IMG/VR virus record: IMGVR_UViG_3300025889_000744
Coordinates: 1-27,935 of that record
Origin: a virus
Direction: 5' to 3' (one strand)
DNA length: 27,935 nt
Position numbers and translations under genes: made by a program. This document shows, piece by piece, positions 23,221 through 27,935 of the stretch. Every line of letters begins with the position of its first letter. The first letter of the stretch is position 1. The notes beneath the pieces were generated by a model. The model saw only the letters and a list, made by a program, of their open reading frames with translations. It was not told the DNA's origin and made no database searches.

Positions 23221-23725
23221 ACTGTTCTCCAAACCACATTGGCGGGGCTGTATAGTTCCACTTAGCCATGTAGGCTTTTTCTTTATTGTAATAATTTCTA
23301 TAAGACTCTACATGACTAACGCCATGTAGTTTGCATTCATCCGGCATAGCCAATGTCGGCTCAGTAAACTCCCCGGTTGGGATATTTACTGGAAGGTCTT
23401 CCAAGTATACTGAAAGGAATGCCGACTTGTGCATCTTGTTGTATCTAAAACTATATTCAAATAGAAGATGCATCCACATTTTATAAAGCCATTTATAATT
23501 AGCAGAATTTTGTCTAACCCAGACAGCACTTGGATGATTAACGTGTGTAGCCTTGTACAATACATCTTGCCTATCGTCAGGTAATTCTTTGTTTTCATTA
23601 CCATCAAGTACACGATGAGCCGTGGATAACAGCTGGGCATATTCTAAAATCATTTTAACACAGTGTTTGTCGCAGTGGTTTTCAGCACAGATTCTTGGAT
23701 GACTATCCAAATAAAATATGTTCAT
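23213..23725 (-). CDS. Conserved phage protein with HCDKHxxKMILE motif
   Basis: 170 residues; AAAGGAG 10 bases before the ATG. The N-terminus MNIFYLD...H17-C-D-K-H21-CVKMILEYAQLLSTAHR belongs to a family widespread in phages and usually left unnamed; a C-terminal part with ESYRNYYNKEKAYMAKW and PPMWF completes it. Conserved His, Cys, Asp and Lys residues at the start hint at a catalytic or metal site. Some databases have attached pyrimidine-dimer glycosylase names to relatives, but I see no T4 DenV pattern and do not adopt that. The gene overlaps the HD-domain gene by 23 bases and the PD-(D/E)XK gene by 8. Confidence 0.75.
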   Translation of the reverse strand: MNIFYLDSHPRICAENHCDKHCVKMILEYAQLLSTAHRVLDGNENKELPDDRQDVLYKATHVNHPSAVWVRQNSANYKWLYKMWMHLLFEYSFRYNKMHKSAFLSVYLEDLPVNIPTGEFTEPTLAMPDECKLHGVSHVESYRNYYNKEKAYMAKWNYTAPPMWFGEQYA

Positions 23726-24179
23726 TATATTTTCTCCTTTGATTTAAAATAATCTTACCTTCATCTGATACTAGCTGATACGGGTCAACCTCTATTCCTA
23801 CTCTAGGTAAATCAAGTCTGTCACCGTCCCAACAAGCAGCAACAGTAGGATTCTTGGCTTCTTTAGACCAAGGTTTACCAGAAGTATGATCCTTCACGGC
23901 TATACACAGTATTCCAAAATCAGAATCATTAAGATCAATTAAATCTCTGTGTAGCTTTGCAAACTCAGCACCCCTAGCACCATGTTCAGGATCATCATCT
24001 TCGTTTTCTCTCATACAATCATGTAATACTGCAAAGTACTGGATGATGCTACGGTTTGCTCCATTTAATCTGGCAATCTCAAGTCCATTTGTTTTTACCC
24101 TATTCCAATGATTAATACCATGAAACTCAGAATGATACATAAATGATTGTTCTTTAATAATATTTAAAAGTTTATTCAT
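23703..24179 (-). CDS. HD-domain phosphohydrolase-like protein
   Basis: 158 residues from ATG at 24179, chosen for its ATGA overlap with the preceding stop and GGGAGAG upstream. HD-superfamily ligands appear in order: H20-G-x2-H24-W, the H53-D54 doublet (AVLHDCMRENED), H66, H98 and D118/D120 (CWDGDRLDLPRVG). The HG..HW start and CWD.DRLDL ending are typical of a bacterial and phage subgroup of HD proteins of unknown substrate. HD enzymes act on nucleotides or second messengers, so roles in nucleotide conversion or in removing a host alarm nucleotide are possible; the sequence does not decide. Confidence 0.8.
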   Translation of the reverse strand: MNKLLNIIKEQSFMYHSEFHGINHWNRVKTNGLEIARLNGANRSIIQYFAVLHDCMRENEDDDPEHGARGAEFAKLHRDLIDLNDSDFGILCIAVKDHTSGKPWSKEAKNPTVAACWDGDRLDLPRVGIEVDPYQLVSDEGKIILNQRRKYNEHILFG

Positions 24180-24460
24180 GCTGTTACTCTCCCTCCACAA
24201 CGAGAGCAAATGTATGTATATTTGTCTATTTCAGGTCTATGCATAGCTTCAGCTTCATCTTGGAAACTAGCGATTCTCCCGCAAGATGTTGTATGTATAT
24301 CTCTATCGGCTGATACAGGTTTCCAATAACAAAGTGCAACTGTTTCACTATCTTCCATTGAATTCAAAGCATATTGCTCTGCTTCTAAATCAGATAACCC
24401 TTTATCTAATCCTTCTTCGTATTTATTTTCTAGATACATTTCAGTTTGTTTGCAACTCAT
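24176..24460 (-). CDS. Hypothetical protein with C-terminal cysteine pair
   Basis: 94 residues, with AGGAGG six bases before ATG at 24460. The N-terminal half is acidic and helical with a DLEAEQYALNSME segment. The C-terminus has SCGR, then YICSRCGGRV: two CxxC-like groups about 25 residues apart that could form a zinc ribbon. The gene begins just after a weak terminator that follows the DUF932 gene. Not recognised; a regulator or adaptor role cannot be supported beyond the possible zinc site. Confidence 0.65.
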   Translation of the reverse strand: MSCKQTEMYLENKYEEGLDKGLSDLEAEQYALNSMEDSETVALCYWKPVSADRDIHTTSCGRIASFQDEAEAMHRPEIDKYTYICSRCGGRVTA

Positions 24461-24472
24461 GTTACCTCCTTT

Positions 24473-24491
24473 AAAAATGCCATCCTTGGCA
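24473..24491 (-). terminator. Weak intrinsic terminator after the DUF932 gene
   Basis: On the - strand TGCCA (24491-24487), loop AGGA, TGGCA (24482-24478) then UUUUU (24477-24473). The stem is only 5 bp, so partial termination at most is expected. It starts 14 bases after the DUF932 stop and ends next to the AGGAGG of the following gene. Confidence 0.4.
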
Positions 24492-24504
24492 ACTGTTAGT
24501 TGGT

Positions 24505-25428
24505 TTAAGCAGCCAGCTTAGTTACTACATTCTGAACTGTTGCCTCACGTTTACGCTGTAAGGTACTAATATCTGAACCCTTTCTCGCAGCTGGAGCATG
24601 GGTTGACCAATCAGTGAAAGTATTATACAAAGTCCACTGATTCTTACCAAGTTTTCTAGAGTACTTTTCCCAAGCATCTAAAAGATATACATAATCTTTA
24701 TTGGCTTTGCCTGTTTCCATCAACTTGGTTTCAAACTCATTAAAATCAGAACCTAAATTCAGCGCATGGAAGATCGCTATCTTAGCTTCATGTGTAGAAA
24801 TAAATGTATTTCTAAGCTTTGACCACATATCATTTTGCTGGGCGAACACTTCTAAAGCACCGCCAACAACCCTAGCTGCGTGATTTATATTAAGATTCTT
24901 GGAATGTTTAGCCGTGTAAATAGTCGCTGCATTTTTAGTCCAGACCTGACCATTCATACAAGCATTTTGCCTAGCACCTCCCGACAGTAAGAAACTAAAC
25001 GTACCATCGTAGCTGTTAGTACCAAGGAAAGTTAGAACAGCAGTATCACCATCCGGGGTAGTTAAACTATGAGCCGGGAGAGTGTGATGAACAAAGCACT
25101 TAGAGCCGTTGCCACCAATGGTGATCTTCTCCTGAATACCAGTGCAATCAAGATCAGAACGCTCAAGAATAGCACGTTGATTATTAATCATTTGTTTATG
25201 AGTAACTAGATGATACTTTTTGCTAACAACTCCTAACTCATCCCAAGTATCCCCACGATAGATAGCCATCTTGCTAGACTCTACTGAGACATCAGGGCAA
25301 TTCGCCGAATCCGTAGGATAAAAGAATAACGGTGTTATTTCAGTATCAAAATTAGCTTGACCATATCCATTGTAGTATAGGTCAAGCATATGCTTACGGT
25401 TGTTGTTTATTGAAAGTACATTAGTCAT
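24505..25428 (-). CDS. DUF932 family phage protein
   Basis: 307 residues; AAAGGAGA upstream of ATG at 25428, which overlaps the previous gene by 8 bases. The family pattern is visible: an N-terminal YRGDTWDELGVVSKKYHLV segment, the central TFLGTNSYDGTFSF and ARQNACMNGQVW (about 152-163), and C-terminal helices with WTLYNTFTDWSTH. DUF932 proteins are common in phages, plasmids and integrative elements; the function is unknown. It is the largest gene in the early-type block at the right of the window, followed by a weak terminator, and may be expressed highly. No membrane segment, no known catalytic motif. Confidence 0.85.
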   Translation of the reverse strand: MTNVLSINNNRKHMLDLYYNGYGQANFDTEITPLFFYPTDSANCPDVSVESSKMAIYRGDTWDELGVVSKKYHLVTHKQMINNQRAILERSDLDCTGIQEKITIGGNGSKCFVHHTLPAHSLTTPDGDTAVLTFLGTNSYDGTFSFLLSGGARQNACMNGQVWTKNAATIYTAKHSKNLNINHAARVVGGALEVFAQQNDMWSKLRNTFISTHEAKIAIFHALNLGSDFNEFETKLMETGKANKDYVYLLDAWEKYSRKLGKNQWTLYNTFTDWSTHAPAARKGSDISTLQRKREATVQNVVTKLAA

Positions 25429-25690
25429 TGCTGTTCTCCTTTGTCATTTGGATTAGTTTTTGTTTACGCTTTTCAAAATCTTCAATAGCCAGTACTGCGG
25501 GCATCATTCCTGTAACTCTCCCTAATGCTCTGGCACATGAGAATCTTATATCATCTTCTTCACTTCTGGTTTTTATTAACACTGCGTCAACCAAGTCAGA
25601 AACAAGCGGGCCAAATTCAACCATTTGCTTGTATTCTTCTAGGGCTAGATCAAACTCACTCATTTCCCTTCTAACCTCATTAATTTGCAT
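25421..25690 (-). CDS. Small helical hypothetical protein
   Basis: 89 residues; AAAGGAG nine bases upstream of ATG at 25690. Entirely helical in appearance, acidic first half (MSEFDLALEEYKQMVEFG) and a basic C-terminus (FEKRKQKLIQM). The middle FSCARALGRVTGMMPAVLAIEDF could be a short helix-turn repeat. Its message begins just after a perfect 20-bp hairpin (25707-25753) that ends 16 bases before the start codon. Function unknown. Confidence 0.6.
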   Translation of the reverse strand: MQINEVRREMSEFDLALEEYKQMVEFGPLVSDLVDAVLIKTRSEEDDIRFSCARALGRVTGMMPAVLAIEDFEKRKQKLIQMTKENSND

Positions 25691-25706
25691 AGCGTTCTCC
25701 TTTGAA

Positions 25707-25753
25707 GGAATGATATAAATCTCTTTGTAAAATAAAGAGATTTATATCATTCC
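25707..25753. repeat. Perfect 20-bp inverted repeat with 7-base loop
   Basis: Arm 25707-25726 (GGAATGATATAAATCTCTTT) is exactly complementary to 25734-25753, with loop GTAAAAT. No U-run follows on either strand (on the - strand TTCAAAGGAG follows), so a plain terminator is unlikely. The stop codon of gene 25747-25944 lies inside the arm, and the ribosome site of gene 25421-25690 begins a few bases past the other arm. Confidence 0.9.
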
Positions 25754-25944
25754 GTAAATTTTAATGTAGATGCTTGCTGTTTTTTCTCAGCATAGCTTTC
25801 AGAACTAATTTGCGTAATCGCAAACGGTGTGCCGTACTGCTCCGCAAGTTCTATAGCTTCGGGATAAGTTTTATCCTTAATTAATATCTTATGTCCTGAA
25901 GTATAAACTTCCCAGTTTAAAACTTGTCTTTTCATATGACTCAT
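25747..25944 (-). CDS. Small hypothetical protein
   Basis: 65 residues; ATG overlaps the previous stop as TAATG, with GAGGAGG about 11 bases upstream. The sequence suggests a short alpha/beta fold: NWEVYTSGHKILI (strands), YPEAIELAEQYG (helix), PFAITQISS (strand). This arrangement is seen in many tiny phage proteins. The last codon and stop fall inside the 20-bp inverted repeat, so terminating ribosomes would cover one arm. Not recognised. Confidence 0.6.
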   Translation of the reverse strand: MSHMKRQVLNWEVYTSGHKILIKDKTYPEAIELAEQYGTPFAITQISSESYAEKKQQASTLKFTE

Positions 25945-26156
25945 TAATGCACTACCTCCTCTTCGGATTCTTCATAAATCATGTCTAGCGTTACACTCAG
26001 ACCGTTTAACGCTTCATCCTTTGAAATCTCATGCAGCTTTGCTATTGATGAATACATTACCAGCAAAGCTTCAATAACTTCTAAATCGGATAAATTATAT
26101 TTCATAGCTGCTTCTTGAGTTTTTTTGCAAAACTTTATCATAGTCTTTCTTTTCAT
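25944..26156 (-). CDS. Small hypothetical helical protein
   Basis: 70 residues; AAAGGAG 8 bases before the ATG at 26156, overlapping the end of the upstream gene. A basic N-terminus (MKRKTMIKFCKKTQ) is followed by helices with SDLEVIEALLVMYSSIAKLHE and an acidic end (EESEEEVV). The layout resembles small helical bundle proteins or antirestriction-type acidic proteins in size only; no motif supports a function. Confidence 0.6.
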   Translation of the reverse strand: MKRKTMIKFCKKTQEAAMKYNLSDLEVIEALLVMYSSIAKLHEISKDEALNGLSVTLDMIYEESEEEVVH

Positions 26157-26157
26157 T

Positions 26158-26433
26158 TTATATCTCCTTTATTGAAATTATTTTTTCACCTTTCGCTAAG
26201 GTCGGTTTCAGTTCTGAGACTGCCTCAAAAAAGTCTTTGCATTCAATAACATATCGCCATTCAACATCAGATTCATCTGAAACGAATGCCTCGTAACGAA
26301 TACCAATACGTCTATCTATATCTGCCATCTCTTCCTGATGTTGCCACCAATCGTTAAACCTTTGCTCTTTTGAACCATAGGTTTCTTCATAGTCTCTTTC
26401 TAACTCTGCAATATCTACTGGGTCGCGGGGCAT
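26158..26433 (-). CDS. Small acidic hypothetical protein
   Basis: 91 residues; AGGAGGTAAAGG precedes ATG at 26433, a near-perfect ribosome site. The first half is charged and rich in Trp, Glu and Asp (NDWWQHQEEMADIDRRIG); the second half looks like alternating strand and helix (WRYVIECKDFFEAVSELKPT). Strong ribosome site and early position suggest substantial early expression, possibly of a host-acting protein, but this is inference only. Not recognised. Confidence 0.6.
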   Translation of the reverse strand: MPRDPVDIAELERDYEETYGSKEQRFNDWWQHQEEMADIDRRIGIRYEAFVSDESDVEWRYVIECKDFFEAVSELKPTLAKGEKIISIKEI

Positions 26434-26444
26434 ACCTTTACCTC

Positions 26445-26564
26445 CTAAATTATATAGTTGTTAAAATTTTCTATGAACCCTGAGTCAATGAACAAGAAGT
26501 ACATAAACACCCAAGGAACAGTATTAATTATAAATGAAGTTAACAATTCAAGATAGTTTTTCAT
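26445..26564 (-). CDS. Tiny single-span membrane protein (39 residues)
   Basis: ATG at 26564 with AAGGAA about 12 bases upstream; TAG at 26445-26447 merges into the AGGAGG of the next gene. Residues 5-26 are one hydrophobic span (LELLTSFIINTVPWVFMYFL), flanked by a short Lys-containing N-terminus and a polar C-terminus. Without it the stretch from 26434 to 26580 would be the largest gap of the right end. A small inner-membrane peptide of unknown function, perhaps host-directed; coding status is likely but unproven. Confidence 0.5.
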   Translation of the reverse strand: MKNYLELLTSFIINTVPWVFMYFLFIDSGFIENFNNYII

Positions 26565-26580
26565 AGTTCATTTTTTCCTT

Positions 26581-26817
26581 TTAGCCCTTATGCCCAAACG
26601 GTGTACCATCACTGTCATACAGATCAGGGTCATCGAAATCAAACTCAACTTGATAAAATGTTAGTTGATATTGTTTTTTCTTCGGGAAATGTTTAGAAGA
26701 CATCTCATAAGTATTTTTAGCTTTTAAAAATTTTTCCTCTAACAATTTAACTAACTCGTGAATAGTAATATTTTCATCAAATTTAACAGAGACTATAGTT
26801 CTATTTATAAAAGACAT
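26581..26817 (-). CDS. Small hypothetical protein
   Basis: 78 residues; ATG overlaps the preceding stop as TAATG, with GAGGGAGG about 9 bases upstream. A strand-helix start (RTIVSVKFDENITIHELVKLLEEKF) is followed by a basic middle (SSKHFPKKKQYQL) and an acidic end (FDFDDPDLYDSDG). No motif recognised. Translationally coupled to the zinc-site protein before it. Confidence 0.6.
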   Translation of the reverse strand: MSFINRTIVSVKFDENITIHELVKLLEEKFLKAKNTYEMSSKHFPKKKQYQLTFYQVEFDFDDPDLYDSDGTPFGHKG

Positions 26818-26981
26818 TACACTTCCTCCCTCTCATTATTTTTTAATACTTCAATCAAGATTGAATCGGGCTGATCATCTTGGTAAACATCACATTTAGG
26901 ACAATAGTCTAGAGTCTTTGGATGTATGTAGTTTTCTTTACACTCACAATCCCAGTGAGTTGGGGTTGTTATTACTTCCAT
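26817..26981 (-). CDS. Tiny zinc-ribbon-like protein (54 residues)
   Basis: ATG at 26981 with TGAGGA 8 bases upstream, starting inside the preceding gene (38-base overlap); TAA at 26817-26819. The sequence THWDCECKENYIH...DYCPKC gives C12-x-C14 and C27-x2-C30, a plausible single zinc site, followed by an acidic tail with DDQPDS. I recall small phage proteins beginning with this H-W-D-C-E-C pattern; no function is known. Confidence 0.65.
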   Translation of the reverse strand: MEVITTPTHWDCECKENYIHPKTLDYCPKCDVYQDDQPDSILIEVLKNNEREEV

Positions 26982-27150
26982 AAGCTATCCTCATTGCTTG
27001 CGCAGAGCTATACACCGCTCCTTGTGTGAAAGCTAAACGAACTATATGAACCAAGGCATCGGATAAACCAACACCTTCGAGTTTTCTACGTATAGCATCA
27101 CACTCTTCTACGATGTTATCTATTTCATAATCGAATTCATCATTTGTCAT
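26944..27150 (-). CDS. Small hypothetical protein
   Basis: 68 residues, ATG at 27150 inside the end of the preceding gene (11-base overlap), with a weak ribosome site (GGGCGCAAAAG). Acidic helical N-terminus (NDEFDYEIDNIVEECDAI), then LSDALVHIVRLAFTQGAVYSSAQAMRIAYG, which looks like two helices. The end overlaps the start of the zinc-site gene. Not recognised. Confidence 0.55.
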   Translation of the reverse strand: MTNDEFDYEIDNIVEECDAIRRKLEGVGLSDALVHIVRLAFTQGAVYSSAQAMRIAYGSNNNPNSLGL

Positions 27151-27532
27151 CTTTTGCGCCCATGTTTATCCAAGTTTCCCAATGATCGCCAGAGTAATCA
27201 ACTTTAGGTGCATACATTTTTAACAACTTAAAATGTTCTATTCTTTTTTCTTTCTCAGCTGCATCATGAAACATTTGTAATACGGAAAACTCATTTGGGT
27301 TTTGACATACTACATCAGGAACTTCATCCTCAAAAGCTTCAATAAGTTCTTGTACAGCACCCCCAAACTCCATCATTTCTGGATTGTTATGGTCTAACAA
27401 CCAACCTACGGCACAATGTTTTGAACCTCTGCCATAAACACAAGCACTGTTGCCATTAGCATTAATCAAACATCTACCGCCTTGCTCTACAATTTTCTTA
27501 ACTGCAAAATTCAATGCTTCTGATAAGTTCAT
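27140..27532 (-). CDS. Conserved phage hypothetical protein with GGRCL...CAVGWLL pattern
   Basis: 130 residues; ATG overlaps the preceding stop as ATGA. The N-terminal half has EQGGRCLINANGNSACVYG and KHCAVGWLLD, a spacing of Gly and Cys that I recall from a family of phage proteins without known function. The rest is acidic and helical, with a W-rich end (HWETWINMG). Three cysteines at the front could bind metal. Cotranscribed with the small genes on both sides. Confidence 0.65.
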   Translation of the reverse strand: MNLSEALNFAVKKIVEQGGRCLINANGNSACVYGRGSKHCAVGWLLDHNNPEMMEFGGAVQELIEAFEDEVPDVVCQNPNEFSVLQMFHDAAEKEKRIEHFKLLKMYAPKVDYSGDHWETWINMGAKDDK

Positions 27533-27747
27533 CGTACAATCTCCACTGGTTCGTTTGTTTCAATCCACACCTTTGCTCCGCAAGACAATGGATTGTCCGG
27601 GGAATATATTACTCGTCCATTAGTAAATACTACTTCGTCACACTTTCTGTTCTGCTTGTAGTCTTTAACAGTAAGTACTGGCCTTGAGCCACCGTCTTTG
27701 CTGTTGGCCCTAATGTTATGCTGGTTAACGTGAATTCTAGTTATCAT
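27529..27747 (-). CDS. Small conserved phage hypothetical protein
   Basis: 72 residues; ATG overlaps the upstream stop as ATGA. The sequence has a beta-rich pattern starting ITRIHVNQHNIRANSKDGG and ending VIYSPDNPLSCGAKVWIET, both of which I recognise from short proteins in the early regions of many phages. No known function, no catalytic motif. The basic N-terminus and the SCGAKVW turn are its most constant-looking parts. Confidence 0.7.
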   Translation of the reverse strand: MITRIHVNQHNIRANSKDGGSRPVLTVKDYKQNRKCDEVVFTNGRVIYSPDNPLSCGAKVWIETNEPVEIVR

Positions 27748-27917
27748 ACTTCTGCCCTCTCAACCCAGAATTTAAACCCTAGTTTCTTAGCTATTTCTAT
27801 AGTGCTTCTGGTCAATGTCTTACTACCAGCCAGCTGGGCCAGTAGTTTAGCCTCTTCACTGACTGGATAGATGTGTTCAGTACCATAATTGTTTTTAACT
27901 TTTACTCGCAATAGCAT
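27744..27917 (-). CDS. Tiny conserved-looking phage protein (57 residues)
   Basis: ATG at 27917 with AAGGAG nine bases upstream at the very edge of the window; TGA at 27744-27746 overlaps the next start as ATGA. The product (LLRVKVKNNYGTEHIYPVSE..., then KTLTRSTIEIAKKLGFKFWV) has a strand-strand-helix-strand look, and the segment KTLTR plus a helix is familiar from small phage proteins. It is the first complete - strand gene at the right edge; the promoter of the block lies outside the window. Confidence 0.65.
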   Translation of the reverse strand: MLLRVKVKNNYGTEHIYPVSEEAKLLAQLAGSKTLTRSTIEIAKKLGFKFWVERAEV

Positions 27918-27935
27918 GTCGCTGTCTCCTTAAAA

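Noticed and set aside
25707-25753. Reading the 20-bp hairpin as an ordinary terminator
   Set aside because: No U-run follows on either strand and the next gene's ribosome site begins almost at once.
1-27935. Search by eye for phage-RNA-polymerase-type promoters, tRNAs, CRISPR arrays, integrase and attachment sites
   Set aside because: No repeated promoter-like block of about 20 bases was seen in the short gaps between genes, no cloverleaf, no spaced direct repeats, no recombinase motifs. A computational scan could still find divergent ones.

Overview
The window looks like part of the genome of a lytic, T7-like tailed phage (podovirus-type) of an aquatic, probably marine, bacterium. This rests on gene content: a T7-type replisome (primase-helicase, family A DNA polymerase, single-stranded DNA binding protein with an acidic tail, endonuclease I), class I ribonucleotide reductase, a DUF3310 nucleotide-kinase-like protein, a DUF932 protein, and a run of internal-virion-type proteins. 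No integrase, repressor, tRNA, CRISPR array or insertion sequence is visible. Host assignment is inference only.

Layout. From 1 to 12044 everything reads on the + strand and is the end of the structural (late) operon: a repeat-built coiled-coil protein cut by the left edge, a membrane-active-looking cationic protein, a small acidic protein, a 612-residue virion protein, a 1900-residue modular virion protein, and a small M15 peptidase (endolysin). From 27917 down to 12025 everything reads on the - strand. The right end (27917 to 24505) is a string of very small early-type genes plus a DUF932 gene. Next come an HD-domain protein, a PD-(D/E)XK protein and a small membrane protein (24460 to 22511), then the single-stranded DNA binding protein and a small partner as what looks like their own transcription unit (22502 to 21726). 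After that come primase-helicase, polymerase, a GIY-YIG-type nuclease, an exonuclease, endonuclease I, DUF3310, NrdA, three tiny genes, NrdB and one last small gene.

The two transcribed blocks meet tail to tail at 12025-12044 with overlapping reading frames. The best + strand terminator (12098-12141) lies inside the last - strand gene. The - strand genes are packed with stop-start overlaps (ATGA, GTGA, TTGA, TAATG), which implies long polycistronic messages and translational coupling. No stretch longer than about 100 bases lacks a gene. Five genes were found by hand that are under 60 codons (16439-16600, 13590-13742, 26445-26564, 26817-26981, 27744-27917).

How it works together (inference from families): ribonucleotide reductase, the DUF3310 protein and several nucleases would supply DNA precursors, in part from host DNA. 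The helicase, polymerase and SSB copy the genome, endonuclease I resolves branched DNA, the + strand proteins build the virion and are probably ejected into the cell, and the M15 peptidase helps lysis. The most unusual points are an unbroken array of 44 eleven-residue (hendecad) repeats, the giant virion protein whose C-terminal third is a chain of small domains each introduced by a Gly-Gly motif (one ADP-ribosyltransferase-like), a terminator 17 bases in front of the primase-helicase gene, and a perfect 20-bp inverted repeat at 25707-25753.
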